Shown here piece by piece: positions 1-12,236 of a stretch of 64,000 bases of DNA. Position numbers and translations under genes: made by a program. The notes under the pieces are model-generated. The model was not told the origin of the DNA and made no database searches. It saw nothing but the letters and a program-made list of their open reading frames with translations. Position 1 is the stretch's first letter, and each line of letters opens with the position of its first letter. The stretch is from Azolla caroliniana. Taxonomy: Eukaryota > Polypodiophyta. Location: assembly GCA_043228905.1 (NCBI GenBank), contig JBHGNT010000004.1:20894001-20958000 (forward strand). Direction: 5' to 3'.

Positions 1-2009
1 TACTTCCATATGTCTTAGTTCACATTCACATTAGACAAGGTGTTAGGGCGCAAACAATGAGATTAGCCAACTATGCACATTTTGTCGTAAACAAGTTTGA
101 GAGACTTGTCTATCGCACAAACATATTTGACTCAACCCAATCCTTGGCCAAATTTCCCTCACAACCGCAATTTACACTCTCAATTGCAACGTTCATTGAT
201 AAAGTTTTTGAATGTTGCGAGTTGCTACTCACTTTCACATGTATTCATGAAAACTTTGACCTTTGAAAACAATAATAAAAAGTATCTATCCACACATACT
301 CATTATCTCTATTTGCCTTATTTGCCCACACACAAACATCTATCTAGACTCTCTTTATTTTAAGGTCAAACTTTCAAGACTCATCAACATCAACTTGAAC
401 TTGAATGCCCATACACTCTCTATCATCTCTCTCTATACTTTCTAACTCTTCTTAGATGCTCTCTCTTCACAAACATGCTCCCTAGATTCTCCTACTCTAC
501 AAAAACATACTCCCCATATTCTCTCTCTAGACACTCTCTTTATGCACAAGTCAAACTCTCAATACTCGTCAACATCCATTTTTATTGGAATCATCTTTCT
601 CTTCCTCCCCATCTTCCTTTGAACAAAACATTCCATGCATCCAACTAGGACACAAAAATTTGCTTCTATGTGTATTATATATATGTATCTTTTTGCCTAC
701 TTCGTATGAGATTCAATGTAAATAAATTTTTTGAACTTTAAAAATGTACTTAACAACCCCTTTAAATGGTTGTGATCTCAATGGGAAGTGATATTCTCTC
801 TCTCAAGAAGCAAGAGGGCGAGAGACATTTATTTATTGATTTTGAGAAACTTTGAAAGATAACACTTTTTGACAATTTCAAACTTTTTTTAAGTGAACTT
901 AGGGATGTTAAAGATCTATAGATCCCTCCCATTGGGAAGGCCCATTTAATTTCTCTGCCATTGCAAATGTTCTCTAATGCATCATGAGCTTTCTTTTATA
1001 CCAAATTATTCCATCTCTGATTTGAGGGATGATTTATCCTTATTTTGGTTATTCACAAACGTAATCTTTACTTTAGAATTATTGATAGTCAACTAAGCAT
1101 GCACACAAAACTTTTCCAAATGCCCTCTCAAGATTTTGTGCATCTTCTAAAGTTTTTGCAAAAAAACACGATATTATTTATGCAGAACAAAAATAGGACG
1201 ATTACATTCTCAACGGTAACTCCTTCGATGCTTTCTTCCTATCTTAACTTGTCAATTATTTGTTGTAATTCACTAGAATGCTTGTATAGACTAAATAGAG
1301 TTGGTGAGAGTGGGCATCCTTACTTAAATGTGAAATTTTCATCATCAATATACACACGTGACATGTAATGTTCCGATAGATTCAAGACTTGTACTAGAGA
1401 GAGAGAGAGAGAGATGATATGATATGATTTAGATTTGAACATAAATGAGTGGCTTGTATAGTATGTATGTATAATGTAGTAAATGTATTGTTGTGTGTTC
1501 ATGAGATACATTCAATGCTCTCTCTTCTCTGCATTCATTATTGTTGTATACATATTGTGTGGCTAAGGCCCCTCTCTCTATCTCTCAAAAGGTAAACAAA
1601 GCAATGTTACATTTTGGATCTCGGGTTCTCAACTCTACGTTTTCTCCTCTCTATCAATGCTTGAATAATTTCCAATTCCAAAACACTCTCGTATAATAGT
1701 CTTCTCCATAGGAGTGGTCAAGCAGTCTTTCTCTATTCAATCATCTTCACTTAATTTGGGATTCTATCTTCTAAATCATCTGGTGTGGAAAACAAATCTT
1801 AGATTGCGCATAAAGAAGAAATCCTTCAAGAGTGGTGGTAGTGTTCTTCTAAGCCAAATTAAGAGCGCAATCAAAGAAAGCTTTAATGTCGACAACAACG
1901 AGGATGGGACCCCATCAGTGGTGTTAATAGGCATAAGAAAATGGAGTTTCAATGTTGTGTTTCACTCATGGTGAGACTCCTCAACTAAACCATTCTTCGT
2001 GGTCAAGTA
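1..2009. other. Intergenic region upstream of the sulfate transporter
   Basis: No convincing gene. The stretch is AT-rich with many short pyrimidine runs and a short (GA)n tract near 1395-1416. The open frames here are short, often lack an ATG, and resemble no family I recognise. The part next to 2010 should hold the promoter and 5' leader of the transporter, but I see no clear TATA box. Confidence 0.6.
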
Positions 2010-5000
2010 ATGAGTTCATCGACGAAGATGCAAGAAGAAGAATACATATCTACTTCTGGAAGGGGGGGCATATCAGATAATGATGAAATGCGGGCCAAAT
2101 ACTACCACCAAGTGAACATCCTAAAGAAGGCAACATTCATCGAGGGATTCAAGAGCACGGTACGAGAGATGTTGTTTCCAGAGGGGACGTTCCAGAAGCT
2201 TCCTAAGGGTGCTTCTTCTTCGACGACGAGCCCAAGAAGATCTCTCTATCTTGCCCTTGCCAACATATTCCCGATCCTCCACTGGATCCACGACTATAAT
2301 GTCAACACCTTCAAGGATGACCTAATTGCAGGCCTCACGATTGGCAGCCTCTCCATCCCTCAGGACATTGGCAACGCGAACCTCGCCAAATTGCCGCCCA
2401 TATATGGCCTATGTAAGTCCATTCTTCTTATGTCTACCATCTATATCTAGTTAGTAGGAATCGACAACGGCTTGATTGAAGCTTGAAACCAAACTGTTAA
2501 AGGGTTGGCATTTTAGCAGTTCAGTTTGGTTTAGGCTTGAGCTTCCATAACTGGTTTGAGTTATGTTTGGGATGGCTCAAGCCGAACCGAACCGGTTATG
2601 GCTTAATCGGCTTGGCTAAACTGGTTCATATACCGGTTTAGGAGCCGGTTCGGTTCAAGTTTGGAACCTCCCAAACCGGTTAACGCTTAACCGGTTTGGT
2701 TGGGACAAGGCCATATTAGTTAAGCCAAAACCGAACAGTTGCCGATTCCCACGTAGTTAAGTCATGATTTCATCACATTTTTAAGTTGGAGAAGAGTATG
2801 GTTCCTCACTCTAAACCCTAAACCCTGGTTCCTCACCCTAAACCCTAAACCCTGGTTTCTCATGAAGTTCCAACGATCTCATATCATAGGTGCATCATGT
2901 ATCCCCCACCTGAGTTCAATTCTGCAGCTCGCAGTTTCGCTAATGAATCCTCTCGTGAAACCCTGCACCACGAATCTTCTCATGGCACCCTACATAACCT
3001 TTGCAGGGTTTATACAGCTCCTGGATTCACCTGCCGCAGCATGAATTCTCTCATGAAACCGATCATTCATTTGTTATGTCATTAATCCTCTCCTTAAGTT
3101 CAAATCCTCACCTCCATCTGTGACGTGAAATCTTCCCAACAAACCCTTCAAGCTGTGCAGGGTTTATTGCGAGGGTTCTTGACATAATGAACAGAGTCCT
3201 TCGTTTGTGTGACAAATGATCTTCATTTGAGTTTTCGGATTGTAGACCTCAATATGCCATGACATATCCACGCATGTATGTAATTTGCACTAAATTTTAA
3301 TGCAGACACTAGCTTTGTTCCACCTCTCCTGTACTCGATCCTGGGAGTTTCGAGAGAAATTGCCATCGGCCCTGTTGCTGTTGTGTCCATCCTTTTGGGG
3401 AACTTGGCAACGAAGGAGTTCCCTCTCCCCTCTGCCATCGCTGACTCATGTGATACCGCCTCTTTGAAGATCATCAATGCAGCTTGCACTGGATATACTG
3501 AGTCCTACCTCTCCCTCATCTTCACTGCCACATTCTTCACCGGAGTTTTCCAGGCTACTCTTGGCTTCTTCAGGTTATTGATAGTATCTTAAATACATAA
3601 TTATGTTCTATTTCCTGTGAATGTGTGTGTGTATACATATATGAAGTCTTGCACGTTTTCCCGACCATGATACCCACATTGTGGATTAGGATCTAAAGGC
3701 GATGAGCGTCTGTAAGCCAGCTAACCATACATAGGTGTGGTGGGGATCCATTCCACCTGTCTCACCTAGCTAGGTATGCTCAACCTTGGAAGCTCATGAT
3801 GTTATAACATTGTAGGGGGACAAGGAAAATGGGTTCTTTGTCACATGGGAAAATAACTGTAACTTTTGTGTATATTGCGAAGATACCACTATATTTATAT
3901 TTTGAATTTCCCAAACCTGAACTTTAATTGACCTTTAGGACATGCTTTTGACACAGGCTTGGCTTTGTTGTTGATTATCTGTCCTATGCTGCAATTGTTG
4001 GCTTTATGGCTGGTGCAGCCCTCACCATTGCTCTTCAGCAGCTCAAAGGTCTTCTTGGAATACCATTGTTTACCAGGAACACCGACATTGTATCTGTCCT
4101 TCATTCAGTTTTTGAGCAGACAAACAAGGTATGGCATGTGTTATAATTCTCAAATGATCTCTTGTCGATGTAAATCCTGGTGAGACCAATGCTACTTGTT
4201 CTTTTATTGATGTTATAATGGCATGAACAGTGGAATTGGGAGACGATTGTAATCGGCCTCTTCTTCCTGGGATTCCTTCTACTAACCAGATATATCGTAA
4301 GTTACAACAGTAATCTCAGTGTACACACTTTGTCATTAGCATCAACATGGAGGTAAAAAGTGAATAAGCCCAGAGGTTGACCTTTCCAATATTCATGGCA
4401 ACATGGCATATTCATAAGGTCATGATTGGACATAGGTAGTAAAGTGGTATAACTACGAAGCACAGACAATATGTTTGTGCTATGGCATTGAGGGATCCTT
4501 TATATTTCACCTAATGAGCCAAAGGTTGGGATAATAGGTTAAATTGAGAGTCCATGTTTAGCTAAGCTTCCCAAGGCACTTGTTTTCAAAATTCTTTATT
4601 AATTGACAATCTTGACATTCTTACATAATTTTGGGTATCACATCTCATGATTACATAAGAAAAACACTAACTTGCTTTGCTAATTCTGTGTATTTTAAAA
4701 TTTCAACTCAGGCCAAGAAGAGGCCAAGGTTTTTCTGGATATCTGCAATTGCCCCTCTCATCTCTGTCATCCTTTCAACTCTCTTCGTTAAAGTCACTCA
4801 TGTGAATGAGCATGGTGTTGCCACTGTATGCTATACTATATCTGTGTCAAAGCATTGTGTTGATGATGTCAGAGACCTGTGTATAACAATTGATTTGTGC
4901 TATGCAGGCAGGACATATTGAGAAGTGCATAAATCCATCATCAATCAAACGCATTGTGTTTCATAGTCCCATCCTTAGACATGCTCTTGTTATTGCTGTT

Positions 5001-8000
5001 CAAGCAACTCTTGTTGCACTTGCAGTAAGTACTACACACCCATTGAGAGCATGGCAATATATCATTATCTTTAGCAATCTAAATTGAAATAAAACGGACA
5101 ATATATTGCAGGAAGGGATTGCAATAGGAAGGACGTTTGCATCTATAAGAGATTATAACATTAATGGCAACAAGGAGATGATAGCTTTTGGAACAATGAA
5201 TATTATTGGATCATGCACTTCTTGCTATGTTGCCACAGGTAAACTAAGTTGCTAGAAAGACATTTTGTATCTAAATTATTTGTAACGCATTTTGTAACTG
5301 AATTAACAGTAAGGCTTTTTGTAATTAGCATATGTGCGATCATGTATAGTGACATGTCTGTTATTATTAATGCATGTCAGAAGCTTCAATATAATCAATT
5401 CCAGGAATTTGGGAAATTTCCGAAATTCATTACTAATTTGGTGTCTGATCATTCTGGCATCAATCATACTAATGAAGGGTGATCATGCATGTCACATGTA
5501 GGATCCTTCAGTCGATCGGCTGTGAATTATAATGCTGGTTGCAAGACACCAATGTCCAACATAGTAATGTCCATCATGGTACTTCTGGTATTGGCAGTGG
5601 CGACACCGCTCTTTCACAATACTCCCAACTGCGTCATTGCATCCATAATCATAAATGCAGTTCTTGGCTTAGTTGACTACAATGCCATGTACAAGATTTG
5701 GAGAGTTGATATGCCTGACTTCATCATCATGGTTGGTACCTTCCTCGGAGTTGTTTTTGGTTCTATTGAAGTCGGCCTTCTCATTGCGGTATGCATCATC
5801 CTTGATTTGGAAACTACTTAATGAATATTGTAATAGTGTGCTGTTCTTCTATGATTTTCTTGCTTTTTGTGAGCTTGATGTATGAGAATATGTGCATCTT
5901 AACCTGAGTGGAGTCAATTATGCTAGACTAGACAACTGGTTGCTCATGAGATAATGGGCCTACTTCTAGCCTAACTGAGTCAATGAAACATCTTAACAAG
6001 TGAGACATAACAATACCTGAATAGCTTCAACTATGCCAAAGATAGTAGGGCACGTTAATCTCTTGTCTTTGGTTTATTCGATTGTATAAAGTAGGCATAG
6101 ACACCATACCTTACTGGAGCTACTGGCAGATGAGCCTCTACTACCTAATGGGCCTATGTCTAGTCTAGTTTATTCCATTATGGTTATCCATCAATGAACT
6201 AATGGAATAATCTCTGGTCTAATGGACTCCATTAAGGTAATTAACTAATGGAATAATCTTTGGTCTAATGGACTGTATTAAGGTGTGGTCATAGCTTTCT
6301 CTAATGGATTCCAGTAAGGGGAATACTAATGATAATATAAATGATGGTTTGAGAAGGTGGACCTCAATTATAAGGGGTGCAACTTTATGGTATATATGGA
6401 ACCATAAAGCTATGCTTTAGATTATGGCTGTAATAATATCCCTCTTCTAAATCTCTACATGATTGTGTCTTATAAGGGAATGCATCCATAATGATGTAGG
6501 GATATCTCGTATTGACGACTCCTTTGTTGACGATTCTTTCTTTGCCTTTGTGGCCTTCATTGCCAATGACCAAGCTCCTACTTTCACATAGATTCTTGAT
6601 ACAGGAGAAATATGTCATCTTATATCACGGGTAGAATGGCTTCAAAACTACATGTCATCAGAAAATCCTTGTGTGACGATATTTTGGAACAATGGGGTTG
6701 AGTATGCCCGTGGCCATGATGTAGCTCATATTGAAGTATCTGATGGCAATTTATTGCGATCAAAGAAGTTCTTTATATACCACGCATAGTAAAAAACTTA
6801 CTATCTGTAAACAAACTCATGGATGACAATACTTCTGTTGAATTTTTTCACCATAAATGCTTCATTCATTATAAGACACCCTTTGGTAAAGGCTACACGG
6901 TTAATTGTCCATGACAAGGACATCTTTATTTTCCTGTCAATCATATGATACTTGCTCAGGAAGCATACCACATAGACAAAACAGAAGACTGTTCTAGTTC
7001 TTGGTGGGCTCGACCCTTTCCCTGGAACTGAACAACTAGCAAACCTCACCAGCCCCACCAACTCTGGTCTAGCTGCATGTTCACCTTCTAGATAGTGCCC
7101 CTCTGTTGTCTTGATCTTTGTTTTCACGATCAATTATGTCACTTGCTTCATGCATAATCCTCGTTTAACGCATTAGAAATCACTTCAAAGAGTTGTGTTA
7201 TATCTGAAACACACCTCTAACTATAGTATAACATGTAAAAGGTGTCAATTGGATAGACCAATCAAATCACTATGGAGAAGATTGAATCTTGTAGATTTAT
7301 TGCTAGTTTTTCTTTATCATGGCAGGAGCAACTATCACATGGCAATTGAAAAAGCAAGCCTCTGTGATACTGAATTTGTAGTGGTAACATTGGCTGTGAA
7401 AGGACTATGGTTTCATGACTTTACTTAAAGGACTATAACTATGCAAGCCATAGTTGAAGATATTTTGTGATAGCATATTGTATATCTACTTGGCAAAGAA
7501 TCCAAACCATTTGGAGAAAATAAACCATACGGACTTGAAGTATCATTTCATAAGAGAGGTGACCAAAGACAACAAACTTACATTGGCATATCCATCGACA
7601 AAATCATATATAGTCTGATTCCTTAAGAAAGGCTCTACCAGCATATATAGTTTATGGGGCATTGAAATAAACTAATTAGAAGAAAAGAAAATAATAATTG
7701 TAATGATATGAAAGATGGTTTGAAAAGGTGAATTCCAATTAAAATGGGCGTAACTTCATGATATATGCAAGGTTGGTTTGAAGAATGACGGTTCTACAAA
7801 ATAGAGATCAAAGAATACGTAAATATTCATATGTAAATAGATATATCTATATAAATGGATCGGATATCTTGTTTGACTGAAAAGGTTTACGAATATTTGA
7901 CCTCTGAAGACGATAATATAATCTATCTATCTCTCTCTCTCTCTCTCGGAAGGTTGAAGTTCTGAATAAATTCCCGTGGCAGGGGTGGGGTGTGATCATT

Positions 8001-11000
8001 GGATGTTTCCGTAAGCAGTAAACAGAAAATCTTTATCCAAGATCATGTATTGGATAAAGTTGATAGTGCACGTGATTGGGGCCAAAGGTCCGATTCGTTT
8101 GGTAGATTTGGACCTTTGATCAAGGTTGTTGCGTACCCTGGAAAGATCCGTAAGTTGTGTACGAAGTTCCTATGATCAAGTGTTCCTAGCCCAAGTGAAC
8201 ATTTTAGTGAATGTCTTAAAATTGGCCTCTCTAACTGGTAAGGTGGGTGTCCACTTCCGATCTTTGGTTTACTCAAATCTTTAAAGTATCCTTACGCATA
8301 TACCTTAATGGAGTCAGTTAGGGTATAGGCAGATGGGCCCATCTCTAGTCTAATTTATTCCATTAACGCATGGTTATCTGTTAGTGATCTTTGGTGTAGT
8401 AGATTCCATTAAGGTATGGTCACAGCTAAGGGAATAATCTTTGGTCTAATGGACTTCATTAAGGTATGGTTACAGCTAAGGGAATAATTGTTGGTGTAAT
8501 GGACTCCATTAAGGTGTGGTCACATGTATGCTCCAAACAGTTGATGACCTACAATATATGTTATTAATAGCATTTTTTATGTGATATATGGTGTTAACGC
8601 ATGTTCTATCTGGCTCCTAGGTTTGTCTCTCTATAGCCAAGATCTTGTTACATTTAACCAGGCCCTATACAGCAGTTCTGGGAAACATTCCTGGAACTAG
8701 TATTTACCGAAACATTGAGCAATATCCAGATTCTCTCAAAGAACATGGTATATTGGTGATTCGAATTGATGCTGCAATCTTCTTCTCAAATGCAAACTAT
8801 CTCCGGGAAAGGTAAGCCACATGAACCCATCTTTAGTTTTCATCTCATTGCAGTGGTAGGTTATTAAACATTATTTAATATATATTTAGTTTCCATATGG
8901 CCTAATATTTTGTGCCACAATTCAACTGCATTTTCTGTTTCTGCAACTGCAATGAATCAACCAGGAAGAGCTCAACATGAGAAGCAATAGAGTGTAACTC
9001 TCTTGCTACCCTAGACAATGAGTTTTGTACCACATACAATCTTCCACGCTCCACCTATGAAAATTGTGGTATAGCCCTATAAATCAGCTGTCCCACAGAC
9101 AACAAGCTCTTCTTGATCCCCAGAACAAAGCAAACTTGGTCTAGCGTTAGTTTTTGACCATTTTGCATGGCTGCTCTAACAACGTCAAGTCCTTCAATAT
9201 AGCAGGCATGGTTATTGTCAAGGTAAACCTTCCCAAAATTATCTACAGAAAATGAAAGAAAGAACTCCCTAGCAGGAGTTGTAATAAAAGGAGACATTAG
9301 AGTCAATTATCCATGTTTGAATAACAAAATCTTGTATTGTCAACAATACATTTATTAAAGTTGTATCGGTAATTCTGATATCCACAACATATGATATATC
9401 CTCTATGTCAAGAATTTCTTGAATGGTGACTTTAGAGGCTATATTTGCATTCTTCCTCTCTTTTCCTTTGTTGTTGTCCACTCCATATTTCTTTTTCTGT
9501 TGTATCTTTCTATTGTTTTCAAGCTCTTGTTTGTAAAATCTACAATCAAGCTTTTTATATACTTTATGGCCATATGTTGAAAGCAAGTGGTTTCTTTCCC
9601 CCCTCCTTTGATGCATTCTCTCATAGAGTGGCCATGGAGAATTACCTCATTATGAACATGAGTATTAACTCTCGTAGAGCCTTAACACTCGTTTGCACTC
9701 GATCACACAACCTAGGTATTGAATCAAAATCAGCCAAACATAAAGACATGTAAGGTATGCAAGGGCTAGTAGAGGATGAATATCACTTGCTTTTTACATG
9801 CTCTGCATATAGTGCAATTCATGAAAGCTATAATGATATGTTAAGAGGGGGTGATGACTTAAGTATCACACAAAAGAGAACACCTAGAAGGTTGAGCTCA
9901 TATGTGTATTCACACATCAAGACTTGGTGCTTCAAAGTATGAATATCCCTTCTTAAGAAGGAGACACACATCAAGATAACTTTTGTATTTAGGTCCTACG
10001 GGTCAATATTGGCCTCTCTATGGACGCTAAAAATATCTATCTATCTTTGTTGCAACCCTCCCTCTTGTTATGTTGGAAGAACTAGAAAACTCCCCCTTAC
10101 TTTTTCGACGAATTTATTCATTGAGGATGGCTCCTCTAACTCTGATAATGTAAGACTTGCACTACTTGAGTGTGAGACTACAAGAGCCTCCCATGTTTTC
10201 GGTAGACAATGTCATGAGTAAGAAGATTGCCTTCATTTTGTCATCAAAGATTTGCAATCCCACAAGTTGAAGTTGATTGAGTAAACCATTGAATGTTGAA
10301 ATGTGTTCAGTTGCAGACGTGGCATCCTCAAGTCATGCAGCCATGAGCCTTCTCATCAAGTGAACTTGATTCACTGCAGTGGTTTACTCATACATAGTCT
10401 TCAGTTTGCTCCATACCTCATGACCACTAGTCAGCACCTTGATATTTCCTAAAACTTCATTTGATACTGTCATGTAAATGTGGGCAACTACCTTACTGTT
10501 GAGCATTTTCCAAGTTGCATCATCCATACCAGCTGATTTGTTTTCCTCCTATGCTTCTGCATTGCCATGTAAATGCGGGTAACTGCATTATGATTGAGCA
10601 GTTTCTAATTTGCTTCATCCATACCAGCTGATTTGTTTTCCTCCAATGCTTCTGCACATCCTTGTAAGTAAAGTGTGCTTCCCATTCTTACCTTCCATAA
10701 GTTGAATCTAGTGCCATTAAACTTCCTGAATTGTACCCCAACGTTGACTAATATATATTTGCCAAGGTAAAAGAAAGAATACAAAACTGACATGAAAACA
10801 AAACACCCACTTATTCAAGGTGGAAGACTAAGCAATGGAGATCTTGAAAGGATGCAACAGTCGTGCTGATACCAATTGCAAAGAAATAGAAGATAGAATG
10901 GGATTATTTTGAAATATCTAAAGGCAGAGATAGAGAAAGTAAAAACAATTATGGGGTTTAACACATAGGAGAGGTTAAATAAAGCAGAAGCAATTCTGCA

Positions 11001-12177
11001 AAAACAAAAGCCCACAACTTAAAAACAAAATGTACAAGGTAGGAGTACACACACACACACACACACACTTTATGCTTTCTTTAATCTCTCCTATGTGTTA
11101 AATCCCATAATTGTTTAACACCACTCAAGCATGGGTAACAAGATCAGAACCAGAATTCTTCTTGGGTGAGAAAAAGGTGGAATACACATGCTCCTACACA
11201 TACCTAGGAGTAACATTTACAGGACCTAGGTTCTCCTTACAGGAGGCTGCTTGTGCTCGACATTCTCGTGGATATGCAGCCCTTGGTGCTCTCGAGAGAC
11301 AATGTTGACATTTGCAGTTCCAAGAGCCACGGACTAAGCTATGGTTATTTGATACACTTGTCACACCAACTCTATTCTATGGAGTAGAAACATGGGGACC
11401 GAATCTTAACAAGGCAAATCATTGGAAAGATTTAGAGAGACCTTTAGTGTCAATGATTGCTTGCATGATAAGGAGCAAAGCATCGGTGCCCCACGAGATA
11501 ATCCGGGCAGAGATGGGAGCAACACCTATAATAACCGAGGCATAGTTCCGGTCAGTGACATTTATCCAATGTCTTTGGGAGCTCCTAATGCTATTCAGGG
11601 TGCTTCCATCCCATCCTTTTTGTCTATGGTATCTTCTTGGGGTCTTCCATGGATCTGGACCCTTGTCATGCATGTTAAGATCCATCTTTTCATTTTCTGT
11701 CCATTCAGACTCCATGGTGTCTTAGGACAGCAGGTATAGGGTATGAGATGCTGAGGGCAGAGAGAGAGAAAGAAAGAAATATTAACGTCTTTTAAGAGGC
11801 CAAAATGGCCTATAAGACCAAATAAGAGATTACATATTGAATGTTGTCTCGTCTTTGAGAACTCAAAACAAAATAAATATTACACAGTAAATATAAAAGT
11901 AAATAAGATGAAAAGAGAAGAAACGAGGGAATTTGGTTTTTGGCACAGGTGAGATTCTCAAGTTAGGTATATTGTAGCTTTTGTCTTCAAAAGATCTCTA
12001 GCATAGGTCGATCCAAAATGGAAATGTCTCCGAAGCAAGGGAAGCACCTACGATGGCGGGAGATAATGGCTTTTATCTGTCGATGACAAGGGTGTTGAGG
12101 TAGTGGTCCATGGGCCCGGGGCCTACGAGAGAGATAGATAGATAGATAGATAGATTATATTATCGTCTTCGGAGGTC

Positions 12178-12236
<59 letters not shown>

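Larger units (their letters stand above)
9055..10793 (-). mobile_element. Ty1/copia gag-protease remnant in SULTR intron 9
   Basis: Minus-strand copia relic opposite in orientation to the host gene. From high to low coordinates: gag N-terminus (KFNGTRFNLWKVRM, LYLQGCAEALEE near 10620-10740), more gag (TAVNQVHLMRRLMAA and DDKMKAIFLLMTL near 10220-10400), the AILNE-IRRKSKGE linker near 10100, then a damaged zinc knuckle with CRFYKQELENN near 9530, and a protease start with YLDNNHACYIEGLDVVR and SLLSVGQL near 9080-9200. Integrase, RT and RNase H are absent. Multiple frameshifts are present. A plus-strand LINE piece splits it at about 9625-9970. Confidence 0.88.

Noticed and set aside
2800-2853. 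Chromosome end or telomere
   Set aside because: Only four CCCTAAA-type units inside an intron of an intact gene.
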